A DNA stretch of 64,000 bases from Zhengitettix transpicula (GCA_037074705.1 CM073595.1:68248139-68312138), one strand, 5' to 3'; numbered from the stretch's first letter, positions 23,601-36,900 are shown. Numbers and translations: made by a program. Notes: generated by a model from the sequence alone, not told the origin.

Positions 23601-24558
23601 ACACGTGTAAATTTTAAATTGGTACAAGAAAGAAGAGATGAGAATCTTGTTCAAATTAAACCACATGAAAAGAAAATGTTCCAAAGAATGAGGATGGACT
23701 GTCAGACTTTCGTGTTATTTTCTTCATCCGATTTTTCAGAGCCGTCTTTCCCTAATTCTACCTTCTAATATTTCCAAATTCAGGTGGCTCTGGCCTTCCA
23801 TAAGTTGTTTTAGGCACGTTCTGTTTTCTTTCTTATTAAATTACTGCAACCAGATGTACTTTGGTCTCGAGATTTTTTTTTGTTTAGAGTTAAGCGTTAC
23901 TATCAACTGCTTACAATAAATACGATACAAATTACTAGAATTTTTTTACGTCGTAGAAGCATTAAAATTGTAATCTAACCCACGGAAGAACAAAATTGTT
24001 TGACATATTATATTTTTTAATTTTTTTTTACAAATTTGTAACGTGAAATATTTTATTGCTCTTCATCACTTAGAAATTTTACATAGTTATCTGATTTATT
24101 AAGCTATATTATGAGTAATAATTAATTTTTAAATGATAAAAATGTTTGTTCATGGTCATTAATTGTATATTATTAATCAATTATTTTAGGTCTGACAGCA
24201 TTAATGCGTGAAGTAAGGTTCACAAATTACTTATATTTGTGTTGCTTTCAAAATTATTTTGAGTAGATAATGAAATAAAGGGATCTGGAAAAAGTCTCTC
24301 ATCATTGATTGGCAATTAATTGTAGTCGTAGTACTTTCATTTTCCACCATCTTCTCCAAAGAAATATAATAAATTTGTAACATAAATATACTTTGGATAT
24401 GTTCTGAAAAGTAATAGAAACTGTGTGAATGGTCACAAGTGTAATTTTGACATGTTGTAGTTATCTGATTATGAAATCGATTTGAGTTTAAATAAGTGAA
24501 ATCACACGTATCAGTAAGATTGGTGTAACATCAAGGCAAATATTTCAGTGAGAAACAG
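23601..24558. other. AT-rich non-coding DNA
   Basis: No feature seen before the hammerhead-like motif. Confidence 0.5.
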
Positions 24559-24591
24559 CCTGAAGAGGCTATAAATGTGTACAGAAACGTT
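24559..24591 (+). ncRNA. Hammerhead-like core
   Basis: The plus strand reads CCTGAAGAGGCTATAAAT, then GTGTACA, then GAAACGTTGG. Both catalytic boxes (CTGANGA and GAAAC) are intact and correctly spaced, and the trailing GTTGG is typical of Penelope-element ribozymes. The base before GAAA is A rather than C, so the closing pair of stem II is lost. No PLE coding sequence is visible upstream. The motif aligns end to end with the one at 20468-20501. Confidence 0.45.
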
Positions 24592-27500
24592 GGTCTGTTA
24601 TATAAAAAGAATATGAAGATCAATAATATTTTTAAATAGGTCGCTAACACATTTTAAGGGAAACAACATCTAATATATTTCTCCTTGGACTACAATTCAT
24701 TTTATCCTCCTTCTTGACCCTGTTGATTACTGTTAATAAAAAAAACCTTTTATTTATATGGTAATATTCTAGCATATAATACACATTCTAATGAAATAAA
24801 ATCGTTTACAAGTCAGTCATTCAACTGAAAGAAGTTGTCAAAGAACTTATCATCGTTTATTTCTGCAGATTGCTTATCTTCCTTTGGAGCAGGAGCAGGA
24901 GTCATGGAATCATGCGTAGGTCCTAGTGGTGTTACATAATTTGTAACCCGTAGTTTTCGTGTTTTAAATAATTAAATGTCTGGCTATCTCCAAAAATATT
25001 TACAGTTTCCTGACTATTCTTTTATATGTTTCATTAATTGCGAACGCTGTAACGTTCCTGATTGTACCATTTATTTCTAACTGAATTGTCCTATTATTTA
25101 AACAAGTATTCTCATTCGGAATTTTTCACAGTCAGTACAAGAAAATACTTTGACGCTCGATTAATACAAAATTTTCACTGCGATTGTGTAAGAGATGTGC
25201 TTGTTCCAATTATTTCAAGTTTGTATAAATTTATAAAACAATCCGTGAACATCCAGCTAATAAAACGATTACAGGAGAAACAGTTACGCTGTTGTCAAGG
25301 TTACAGTCCGTAAACCGTGAAAAAGGACTGCGTCACGAGCTCTTCTTACACGAATCCTTCAGCTGTGTTTCAAACCTTCTAATTCCTCTCCTTACTGGTT
25401 CTTCTAAACCACAAAATCTGCGTATCACGCGTACATCGTCAGTTCCCATCCTACCTCGAATACTCCGAAATTATTAATGGTTTTATAGGGAAGCGATTTT
25501 AATTTTTTATAGGCAGATGTACTTCAAACTGTTCCTACGAATTGGTTAATATAGATGTGTACTACTGATAATCGTCATTCGTTATCGTTATAATCATATT
25601 AAGTAAAATGACATTCAAATCACAGGAGTTAATGTATCGGAGAAGGAAAAGTTAAATCATTAACAGCGCTCAACTTTCCTAAACTCCCTGAAACGGGACT
25701 CTGGTGGCAATCATACAATAAGCTTCTGTTGAAATAGTGTTTGTAAATTTCCTTCTCTTGGACAGATTATTCCTTCATTACATATGGATCGATCAGGAAT
25801 ATCAGCGGACATTTCAAGGCTAGAAGAAGCAACGCCGGGCCTGGAGATAAGCTCCGTGATGGATGGAGAGAGTAAGTGAGTGACCTTACACAACTTCCTA
25901 GGGCAAACACAAAAACGCAATTTACTACGTATACAGAAAAAACTTGTCAAATGATATAGGAGAAGCTTTACGTTTTCCTTAAAGAACTGCTTCACCTGTA
26001 GAAAATCCGCAGTCAAATTACTTCAATTTACTTTTAAAAATACAACCATACAATGATCCGATTTTTTATGTATTGGTTCTATTAGTCAGGAAAATCTTAA
26101 AAATACATAAACAAATATTATATGTAAGATTGAGGTATAAATACAAAATACAATTATATGGAATATATTAAGACGGAATTTCCAATTAAATATATTAAAT
26201 ACAACAGGAAAAATAAATAATTTATATATGCGAAAATAAAATACCAAAATTTAGAAATACAGATTGAATCAAAAGATATGTGAATGAGGAAATTGATTTT
26301 ACAAGTTGACAAATACATGAGGGTGAAACATATTGTTAATTGAGGAATGGTAATACGTAATAGAAAATATTTTAACAAAGAGAACAATAAAATTTTAATA
26401 AAAATGGGTAGAAACTAATAATTGGAACATTCATACATACTTAATGCATCAAAATGCTCCAGAAATAATATAAGGAAGGCCATGAAATTAGTTAAGCGCA
26501 ATTTAGATTTAGATTTTTATTAACTCAATATTGAAAATTAAATCATTCAACATTGGTTCAGCTCTAATTAAATGCAGTTAGAATAATAAATTTCGGGTTA
26601 TGAACGCCTTGTAGAATAATGAAGTTAATAAAGGTTTCCTTTCCAAAATGAATTTAATATATAAAACTGATAATGTATTTGGGAAGTGAAATGTACTATT
26701 ACCGTAGAACTAATTTAGAATTGATTTTTTATGATACGTACACTTATTAAGGCGAATTTCTTAATATGTTATAAATTAATATGTCTGGCCATTTCTACAT
26801 AATACGTACACATCGAAAAACTCATATTAATGTTATTAATTCTGAATATCAATTTGAATATTTTATCTACATATTTTTAAGAATAAAATATAAATGTTGC
26901 CACATTGAATTATTGCTACAGGAATTCCTGCGGCAATAAATTAAATTAGTTGCACTGTTACACTCCCGGCTTCAAAACGTAATTAGTGACCATTGGCCTT
27001 GTCCCATAACACTGTAAGAAAGGAAAATGACCGACAGGCGTGATTGTTTAAAGAATTATTTTTGTAATGGGGAAAGCAATCACGCGAAGAGATGAAATGG
27101 CGATGACGCCACTTTGGCATTCAGACGTAGGTAAAGTACGGCGGAGGCCCGCAGCTGTAATTGGTGGCGGATTCTTGTCGCTATCAGTTCCCACATCCGG
27201 TTGTGATAGTTGGTCGTTGCGTCGCTCTTACACGTTCTGAGGCGATTCTAAAGTGAAATTAATAACCTCCCCACGGTAGGCTCACGAAAGCATGCTTCCT
27301 GCCATATAACGAGGGTTGGATTTTTTTTTTTTTTTGCGGACATAGGAAGCGTGCTTCAGCACAATTTCCAACAAAACCGGACGAACAAAACCGACAATTG
27401 TATGCTGTACATTTGGGGTGTTCGGGGGATATGGAGCTTACGAAGGAATTGTGCTTGAAATAACAGATATGGCGTGGAAACACGAGGGAGTGGTCCTGAC

Positions 27501-29009
27501 AAGTGGCCAAGTGTTGGTTGTCTCCCACTCAACAGATCAGCATCGCGTGCTAAATCAACGCGGACGGAACAGTCAATGAACAATGTCCACTTCATAGCGC
27601 TTTACATCACCGCTTATCCCAGTACCATGAACTGATACATTTCCGAACCATGACATTTAATAAGCATCTCTCTCCTGCACTTACGAGAATCACACTTCAC
27701 CCCATTCTTCAACAAATTTCCGATCATCTCAACTGCGATATGCTTTGCAAATTACGTCTCCCCTGGTCTCCTTTACATTTTTTCAACGCCTGGTAGCGTC
27801 TTCCTGAGCCCTTTCGATCAACGCTCTCTAATCTGTCTGCGCTTGGAGATTTCAAATTATCTCTTCCCATGCATATTTTGTTTCTTGTCCCAGCAAAATG
27901 CAAATGAAGGAAATTTCCATCTTTTGCGTTGCATGGTTATCGCGATTCACACAAAAGGACGAATTTCCCTATCGTATGTATATTTTGAGTGCGAATTTTA
28001 CATGTAAGTCGTGCTACCTGAAATATATAAATATTTAAATTAACCGCAGACTGAGAAACCTATTCAAGCAAATCTAAGATTAACCTTAGGTTCCATAATT
28101 GTATTCAGTGTCAGCGTTATGATACCAATTAAAATACACAATTATTGACATAAATAAGTCCATATACATTATATTCCTGATGCTTATCTTTGGAACTAGA
28201 CACAAAAACTTGTTCCAACTTCGTAAAATTATAGACACACATGGTTTGGCACTTTTATTCGCCTTTAGTGACTAGAACTAAACAAAAATCTAAGACTAAT
28301 AAACTAAAACACGTTCACTGCGATCTATAGAAATAAAATTAATTAATAATGAGAAAAATAAATCTTCGGTCGCAGGGGTTACGTTGTTAGGTAGAAAAAA
28401 GGGCAAAATGATTTGAGTGAGCTCGATGTGTCTTTTTTGATATCGAGAAAATTAGTTCATAAGTTTTAATTTAACGTCTGTTTTGAATTAATAAAACAAT
28501 TGATGTTCTTATACAGACAATACATCAATTATTTTATTAAAATTGCTTCATGTTCTCCGTTAAATCAAGGAAAAAGTAGTGACCACAAAAGTTCCGATTT
28601 GGCCACATAAATAATTAATACTCTGAAAAATAATTTGGTTCGATTCAAAAATAAGGATTTAATTAACTTCTGTTTACTACGACAAAAAACTAACAAATAC
28701 TACTACGATTTTTCTGCGTAGAGACGTAATTATAATCCAACTGTAACACTCATACTAGAACTTGTAAATAAAGTCCTTGGATTAATTGTTCCGATTCTTT
28801 GTTGCAGACTACATATTGTTTGTCGCGGACTCTTCGCATTGTCGCGCCAGTAATCGTGTCCTCATATCAATCCGAGTTTCCGTCAATATTTTCTCAAGAA
28901 AACTGGCATTCTCGGGGAAATTTATCGCCATTTATGGGTCTCACCAAAAAAAAAGTTGGTGAGAAAAGAACTGGTAGATTTATGAATTAATTTGAAAATA
29001 TAACACCTC
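24592..29009. other. Mostly AT-rich non-coding DNA
   Basis: A GC-richer patch lies at 27110-27600 with overlapping minus-strand frames (79 and 89 codons) that I do not recognise, interrupted by 15 T near 27330. A 101-codon minus-strand frame at 25711-26016 is also unrecognised. Otherwise nothing. Confidence 0.45.
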
Positions 29010-29537
29010 ATCGCAGACACTAAAAATGGATGACGGAATGGGCTTCCGAAATTTGATGAGGACGACACCGTTGGACCTCTTATTTCTAAGCAAGAGATCC
29101 GCTTTAAGCAGCCAGTTTCCACTGCCAACGGACTAGCGATCGCCGTTCGTTTTCTCGCCAGTGGGGATTCATGCACAAACCTTCGTTTACAATCAGATTA
29201 TATCCAATTTCGTCTCTGAAGTTTGTGAGGCCATCGTCATTGCTCTGGAGACTTTACTTGTGCGTAGTTGCACAACTTTCTTGAACGAAATGCTACTTCA
29301 AGGAATAGTTACAATCCAACAGTCTCTTTTGATTTGGAAGATCCTGATGGAAATTTGATACCTGGAGCAGGGATATCAGAGGTTCAACAACCGCAGCCAT
29401 TGATAAGCCTACAGCGTACTCCAAGGAGACCACCAAGAGATTCAAAGGAAATCCTATACGATTTTCGTGACTTCACCATGTGGCCAGGAGGTTCAGTTCC
29501 TTTGAAAGCAAATATGTTTAATAGTACGGTGTTGTGA
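29010..29537 (+). pseudogene. PIF/Harbinger-type transposase, internally deleted
   Basis: Three frames give consecutive pieces of a HARBI1-like transposase. FRNLMRTTPLDLL comes first. Then ISKQEIRFKQPVSTANG with AIAVRFLASGDS, the I.KQDT..R..I....RLA..LRFLATG.S block. Then ISNFVSEVCEAIVIAL, the S..iV.eVc.AI helix. After a jump comes the C-terminal tail: FDLEDPDGNLIPG, RDSKEILYDF and GGSVPLK (family form GSVPWQ), ending at a stop at 29535-29537. The DDE catalytic core normally between these parts is missing, so the copy cannot be active. Total coding remnant is about 175 codons, roughly half the family length. No terminal inverted repeats were found around it. Confidence 0.85.
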
Positions 29538-30864
29538 ACTTGTAACTTTGTAAATATTTCTTTCAATATTTTGCAGTATTCTTAAGCTGTTACGAAGTAT
29601 TGTGAAATTGAAATTATTATAAATATATAATTTTGCTTTCCCAATGTTAATCAATTTCAAAGTTGTGACAGTAAAGTCTGTATTAAACACCTCAGCATGA
29701 TGGTGTAAATGTTCACAATTTTCTTAAAACGTCCTGCCCATCAATACAATGTTCATGGTTGGTACTCCTGCTTCCTCGGGATTCCGTGACCGATAGCAGG
29801 AATAGCAGAGGTTCATTTCCAAACCATTCGGATAAAGCACAGCACTTTTCCAACTCCATAAACTTTTTTTGCTCCCTCCGAAACTGACCTTGTAATCAGA
29901 AGAATAAACATGGATATACACGAGAGTAATAAATAAATTAAGAGAATTGGTAAACAGAACAGAATTCATTCTTTACAATTAAAGGTATGGATTTTTTTAC
30001 CCATTTCCGAAACCGTCACGTCAAATTTCTTTTGTAACTCGGCCATAACTTTTTTAGCTCTATCTTTGTATACGTCTGAGGAGACGTCCCATAAACATCT
30101 ATTGGTTTCAAGATCCTCAATTAATTTTTAGGTGGAAACGTAGTCCCCTTTTTTAACAAGAATACGAAGAAAACTGGGAGGGATTACAAGTCGAGATGGC
30201 GGGAGCCACGCGTCGGATTCACACCCGAAAAACCCCTGGAAAATACTAACCTTCAATTCAGAGTCGACAATGAGTCCAAGTGCTTAAGATGTAGTTTCTT
30301 GCGTGCGAGCGATCCTTGAGAACAACGAGAACATCTAGATGAGACTATACATGTACAATGGCGGAGGCGGCACCATCACATCAGTTTGTAGGACCTTCAT
30401 CATCTTTGTTTTATTTGGGTTTATGCTTAAGAAAAACCTCATCTTAAATATGCCAGTAATTGGAAGTGGACATCATAACTTTTCTGTATGAGAAAACTTA
30501 AAATAGGAAAGTCTAAAAAAAACTTGATCGTCTCAACTCAAAGGCAACATGGCTGATTTGGTATACGAAATCGGTTTCAGAATTTTCCGAAAACTATGGT
30601 GGACTGTGTTCCTTTCAAATCCTGTGTGAGTTCGCTATTCACAACAATACAATAGCATGTAATTGCGTTAACAATTAAGGAATTGTAGTTGTGAACAAAC
30701 TTGTATTATTTGAAGATATTTAACATCACAATCCATATAATTGATAATCGACACGATTTTCTGTACATGAATGTATTTTAAATTACAATATTATGAGTAA
30801 TTATAAACCGAAGTAAAATATTACGTTTTCTGTATTCTCAGTGATTCAAACGTGTCTTTGCTCC
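29538..30864. other. Non-coding DNA
   Basis: An 81-codon minus-strand frame (29724-29969) with a hydrophobic N-terminus is unrecognised. The rest holds no feature I can support. Confidence 0.45.
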
Positions 30865-31056
30865 TCACGATTTGCGTTGCCAGTTCAGAAATACGCCTCT
30901 TGTTATTCTCGGCTCTGTGTTGCCACACTTGCTGCACTTTATTACTCGTAATTGTTGTAAATTTATCGAAGCGAATGGACTAAAAGAAAAGATAGCTTGG
31001 CACTGAGGACACGTTTCACATATGCAGGTTGCCAAAACTCGGATATTCTCACGCAT
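30865..31056 (-). CDS. Small ORF with zinc-ribbon-like Cys pattern (candidate)
   Basis: A 63-residue frame runs from an ATG at 31056 to a TGA at 30865. It contains ATCICETCPQCQ near residues 10-21 and KCSKCGN near 40-46, giving two CxxC knuckles about 23 residues apart, the arrangement of a zinc ribbon. A basic tail follows. Codon use is more balanced than background. There is no neighbouring exon or promoter I can identify, and it is not preceded by a clear splice acceptor. It could be one exon of a larger zinc-binding protein, a short independent gene, or chance. No family name is justified. Confidence 0.25.
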   Translation of the reverse strand: MRENIRVLATCICETCPQCQAIFSFSPFASINLQQLRVIKCSKCGNTEPRITRGVFLNWQRKS

Positions 31057-32930
31057 ATGAAGCTTTTATAGGTGAAAACTTTTGAAATTCCTCAAATTCT
31101 GAGTAAGTGAAAGTGCGACGGACATTTTATTCGCAGGAAGCCAAGGGTTCAGGATTATCTTGCCAAATCTCAAACTAAACCGAAGGAGGATTTCATAAGC
31201 AACAATGTAGAGTTAGGGTATTATTGAAAATAATTGGCATTCTAAACACATATTGTCAACTGAAATTCAGGCCTCACGAAATTTTATTAGAGAAAAAGAT
31301 TTTTGGTTTCCACATTACTATATTGGTCTCCAGTAAAAATATATATACTCAAAATTATCTGGGAAAAGAATATCATATTATAATAGAATGAAAGTTTGTT
31401 CCTGAATTCACATTGCGTTGTTTCTGGGAAAATCATTCTCGTATGGTGATGCATCACTTCAACTTCGGTTTTGCAATACACAATAAAAAGATCGTATTCA
31501 ATACATGTGAAATTACGCGAAGTTTTGTAAATTAAAAATATAGAGATTCTTTCTCAAACTTTGAAACAAAAATTAAAATTTCTTTAATTCAAAATAAATA
31601 CCTATAAGAATCTATATGACTTAACCATGAAGTATTATTTTATTTAATGCTCGACTAATATTGTTTCATTGAATGATTGTATAGTAATAGAAGACAAACT
31701 CAATTTTCGAAAGAACTGTTGGGCTTATCGAAAAAAGCTGTTTGTGTTTGAGGCGGAAGTTCCAAGTATTTCTAAAAGTAATTTTTCGATACGAGTTTTC
31801 TTACTTCGCGCGATGAATAGAGTCTATAATAAACTGGGTTTCATCATTCTCAGTCTCTCAGAAGAACGATCTTTTGCAACTGATATTTATTATCAGTTGT
31901 CGGCAATGACCTGTAATTATTTGCCACGTGGTAATGACAGAGATCTAGGCACCATTCTTAACAATTTTATTTCATTTAATTTTTAAATGTAGTCACGTAG
32001 GATTAAGACAAAGATTGTTTGATTGTCCGTGGTCTATTCTTCAAAACCTGGAAATTGGCGAAACCCGAAGTATGTTGCTTGAATTACGAAAAAATTGAAA
32101 GGACAGGAATTCGACGTGAGTCCTTGGTTTATGGGCTCGTCTTTTCATGAATTTGTAAGCTTCCAAAACGTTCACGTCACTGTGAATCATTAGCTGTCAG
32201 TGACAGTCTGCTTCCGGACTGGTAAACTTACACTTCGGAATTCTCACTAAGAATTTACCTCAAAATATCATAAGTTAAATTATTTTAAATAATTAGATTT
32301 TCTTTTGAGGCATTTCGTTTAGTTTCTTGATTGCTCAGAATTTCTTAAACAATTAGACGAAACTGTCAACAATATAGTTATTTGAGAAGTTGAAGAATTG
32401 AATGCATACTCCTGTAGTAAATTCGTATTTCGTTGTCAAGCAAGAACATGTTGCAGCTGAATCGGCAGCAAAACTAAGGATAATAATCCTCGTCGTGTAG
32501 GACAACATTCTGTGAAACGAGATTACAAACTTTCTCATCCGACCTCTTGTAGTAAAAAAATATTGCTCGCATGATTTCAAATAAAATTAAACTACGGAAT
32601 CCAGACAGACTACGGTTATTTAAAAAAAATATATTTATTTAACCGTCTCACAAATACCCTGTTTGGTACAAGATGAATCTATATATCACAGAGGTTACTG
32701 GTGTTTATCCTTCCATACAAATGAAGAAAAATTTCAAAGTTAAAAGAAATCTATGTTTATTGGATAATTGTAATAAGTTAAAATCTGAGGCTTACAGCAA
32801 GAGACACTAGTTATATTTCTATATTACAACGCCTTCTCACGCAGGAGAGAGAGACTTTATCCTTCTAGAATCCGGGCTTCAATTGTTTCTCATGTCAAAC
32901 TGAAATACTTCTCGTTCTTTAAATTATCTA
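31057..32930. other. AT-rich non-coding DNA
   Basis: A 105-codon plus-strand frame (31669-31986) begins at TTG, not ATG, and matches nothing I know. Nothing else. Confidence 0.45.
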
Positions 32931-33340
32931 ACTAGCTGGGTATCCGAGTTATCATATATACATAACCCCCGATTTAATTTCAATCTCGGTTGTTTTTGTG
33001 TTATTTTTATGTAACGCCACTCAACCCCCACCCCTAAGAGTGATCCCCTCCCATGCCTAAAGGGGTTAAAATTATTAAATGACAAGTTAAATGTCATAAT
33101 TAAACTCAGCGATGTTCATAACCCTGGATTTGACTCCAATCTCGGCCGTATTCGCGTTATTTTCTTGTAACGCCCCTTCACACCCACGCCTAATGTTGGT
33201 ATTCCCGTCCTGTAAGAGGTTTAAATTATTCATAGATAAAATCGGTAGAAACACTATCAATCTCTTTGACCTCTAAAATTATTTACCCGACTTAAATATC
33301 GGCCGTTTTAGCATGTTTCAATATTTCCAGCACCGCTCCT
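32931..33340 (+). mobile_element. Modular dispersed repeat, copy E (internal module duplicated)
   Basis: Begins actagctgggtatccgag. The module 'gattt..ccaatctcgg..tgttatttt..tgtaacgcc..cacccc..taa' occurs twice in a row (about 32965-33055 and 33125-33200), each followed by a 'ggtt(t)aaattatt' block. It then continues through caatctctttgacctctaaa and atcggccgttttagcatgtt, and breaks off in the caccgctcc block before a T run. Confidence 0.9.
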
Positions 33341-33858
33341 TTTTTTAATTTCAATTTTCGCAGAGTTTATGAGCTTGGTTGAATTTTCGCTTGTCTGAAG
33401 GATACCTGAAGTGTTGCCAGATTTTTCTCAATCTTCGTTTTTCTGTTATTTTCTTCTTGATTGCAATAGGGTAACGCGTTTGTAATTGTTTGGGTGAGAT
33501 TATAGGAGTTGCTTCTAGGGCTGCTTCTTGAACAATTCTTGTAAAGTAATAATAAAATTCGGTTGTTTCCAACTTAACCCGTAATTTGGCTCGGCTCCCT
33601 CGATCGTAAGATTTCCTCATTGCAAAACGAGCTGACCGCGTTCCAAATGTATCAACTTACATGAAAGTCAAATCGTCACCTTAGATTGGTCCGGTTCTCA
33701 TAAATAAGGACCGTTATTTTCCATCACAACCACCGGGCCCCGGGTAATCCATAATTTCAGCTGCTGTGTGTAACATTGCGTGCGATATTTGTACAAGGTT
33801 CCCGTTTTATCAGAATACACCTGTATCACGTAGGTGCATGGCCTTTCTACTTATCGGA
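33341..33858. other. Non-coding DNA
   Basis: An 89-codon minus-strand frame (33351-33620) overlaps the end of the repeat and is unrecognised. It is GC-richer from about 33640. Confidence 0.4.
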
Positions 33859-33878
33859 ACACTCCCGAACGTGAGTGT
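33859..33878. repeat. Short inverted repeat ACACTC...GAGTGT
   Basis: Six-base arms (33859-33864 and 33873-33878) with an 8-base spacer, 40 bp upstream of the larger palindrome. Confidence 0.7.
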
Positions 33879-33917
33879 GCTCAGGTCCGTATTTACATTT
33901 GTCCCGATACCTCAGTA

Positions 33918-33955
33918 GACTTGCTTATCTAATACGAGTACTCGTATAGCAAGTC
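33918..33955. repeat. 38-bp near-palindrome around a perfect 16-bp core
   Basis: ATACGAGTACTCGTAT (33932-33947) is a perfect 16-bp palindrome. It is flanked by GACTTGCT (33918-33925) and its exact reverse complement AGCAAGTC (33948-33955), with six extra bases on the left side only. Confidence 0.9.
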
Positions 33956-36900
33956 GGTTACGTAACCCGCAGGATCCGATTTCTATGGCCACGTTACCCT
34001 TCTTACACAAGCCACAACAATTTCGACAAGGTTACCATTTTGAAGTTCTTCAACTCTATTTTGCTCTTACTCGACGCTTCTTGATCATCTGCTCAGGTTT
34101 TCTATAAAATTTATTGCTAACGCAACCCAAAGTAAATTTTCTATCATTCACTTTAGAATAATTGTTTCTGTGACACGTCATTTCACTAAACATACAACCA
34201 ACTATTATATTTCCACGGAAATTGTTGCTTAATCATAACATGGTAGAATCCAAGATGAAGCTACTTCTTTCTTCATATTTTCTCGCCTTCTCTGAAGTAT
34301 TATGCCATGAGTTCCCCCCCCCCTCCTCCTTCCCACACAAACTCACAAACACCCCATTAAAATTTGAATTGTTGTGTTCGTTGTTGACGAGTGGCTTGAT
34401 TGCGAACCATGTATGGAACAAGCGTTGTCCGGAAGTTCGGTGGCTTGTTACGCACTTCCTGCGTAATGGAGGCAGGAATTACCACCGGTACGCCGTCGTT
34501 TCCGTCCCATTATGCGTGTTTCTCGACACGCAGGCAGAATACTCGCGGGAGATGGAAGATTAAAACTTCACATTGTTCAAGGAGAGTGGTAGACGATCCT
34601 CGCTAACATTCGTATGTCAAGAACGTTCAAAACAGCTGAAAAATCCTCGATGGAATACAATTTTATAACTCGAAACATACAGCCATTTGCGAGTATCTAA
34701 CACAACAATACATGCAGTACTAACAAAATAACTCTCGCCTGGCCAATCGTTATCACATGACCACGGAATGATATTTTTGGATCATCAAGGTAAAATCATT
34801 TCATCTTCAAAGCGGGAGTAAGTTGTAACATTAACGGACAATATAGGAAATAAAGGAAAACATTTAGGATACTATTTATTAACATAGTCTTCTATTGTAA
34901 TCAAAATCAGCAGAGGAAGCTTTATTATTTATTTTTACGAACATGAAAACGTAAATTATTTTATGAAATATCCCCTAAAATTGAAGACATGTCAGTATTG
35001 AAATATACCATTAAATAGATTAGTTGAAGTAAATAATAGTGGTCCTGCAGGACGTGTTTGATTATACCGTACAATTGCTGTCCCCGAGAAAATGCTGCAT
35101 TGCAGCTTAAATAATAAATTCGAATACGATTCTGTTTACAGATAAAATTCCGTGAAATTATATCTGCGTAATATTAATTAAATTATCACCGAATGGGAGA
35201 ATAAAATACGAGTTCTCTCATCTCCCAGTAAACATTATATCTGTGAAAAAAAAAACTTTTAAACAGCTTCTATAATTTTCTTCTCTATTTTTCCTTTACA
35301 GTATAATTTCTGATTATTTTCTTATGCAAAGAGAAACTTTTTACGTTGCATCTTTTTTTTAATTGCCGTAATTTCTCTGTTCACTACAGATCTATTTTCT
35401 ATGTTAGTAAATTCCACTTTTCAATTATTTTCTTCTTCTATCGCGCTCAAAAGTATAATTTTCACGCTGTAAGCACATTATTCAGAAGTAAAATTATTTA
35501 TACTTACACTCTTGTATTTTTTTAACTTTATAATTTCTGACAGAAAACTATTTCATAACCCTAACAATATAAACATAACATTAGTAGTAATAGTAACTAA
35601 TGTAGTAATGGTTATTAAAATATAAATGAATCGATCAGTGATTATCACCTGCGACTGAGTTAAGTCGAAAGCATTTACTAAACAGTAATTTCACCATATG
35701 TAAAAAATATGTCAAAGAGATTGAAATAAAAATAAACGACACAAAATATTCGTTATTCAGTAACACGGGTTGGCACAAGTTTATCATTCTCACGTCCTTA
35801 TTCTTCCTTGAAACCTTTATCTTTGTGACGAAATAGCACTAAAGCTTATGCACTTGAAGTAATCCAATTGTTAACTTAAATTTCGAACCAAAAACATTTT
35901 TCGGGATCATTTGAATACGTTTCTTTTGCATTTAAAATTACTTTGAAATATAAATGTTTACTTAATTAAATATTTATTTTATGACCAAATGGATTTTTAA
36001 ACTTAAGATGGTCCATGAGGCATTTTACATCAGGTTATTTTTGCGAGTCATTGCTTGTATTTTAAATTATCTTTGTTTTTCAACTAAGGCTAAAAAAAGG
36101 GAGATTTTGAACAGCGCCATTATTTTTATCGTCCTTATTGACGTATTTCTGTTCGTGAATCTTTAAATACGTTTTGTTCTTTCTGATGTGAATGGCTGAA
36201 ATATATGTTGATTTGAATATAAATCGTACATGCTTTGAAAATGAATAATTGAAAAAGTCAAATCGAGACAAGAAGCTTATTAAATTACAATAAAACAGTC
36301 AGATGCTCTTTAAAATAACGTTCCAGGACAAATATTTAAAAGGTAAAATTATTAAAGTTACACGTAAAGTAAAAAGTAGACCGTGAAGGCAACCAAAATT
36401 AATCTCCATGCTGAGATTGATAATGAAATATTGCTGACTATAACATTATTGTTAAACATTTAATTTTTTGATGGCAGTTTCTCGTTTCTGTTCTGCTTCC
36501 TATATTGCCATTCCTTTGAAGACGTCTTTCAAATTTATTTCTCTCTCCGATTCAACTTTCGGAATAGTAACTAAGATGTAAATTGGTGACAAATGTTACG
36601 CGAAGAAATTTGTTAGCGTTGTTTGCTCTGACCGATTTCTCCTGTTAGCAAGTAATTAGCTGCCCGCCTCGGTAATGAACCCATTATAGTACTTAGAGAT
36701 ATGCATTAGCAGAACCAAGAAAAAGCATTCCCTTTATTTTTAAAATACAAAATGTTCTACCGTTGGTGGCTAAATACCTAGAAAAACCCTGGAGGAACAT
36801 TTTCGTAATATAAACACAAACAAACAGATGCGTTACAAAACATAAAAAGCATTTATGTAATTATTGTAATTGCTGTAGTACAGTAATGGGAGAAATGTCA

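Noticed and set aside
27285..27356. Short imperfect inverted repeat (aagcatgcttcctg / taggaagcgtgctt)
   Set aside because: Two mismatches in 14 bp with a homopolymer T run in the loop; not distinguishable from chance.
34222..34563. 113-codon ORF with a possible signal peptide (MKLLLSSYFLAF)
   Set aside because: No family, no promoter or splice evidence, and the second half has a different composition; too weak for a gene call.
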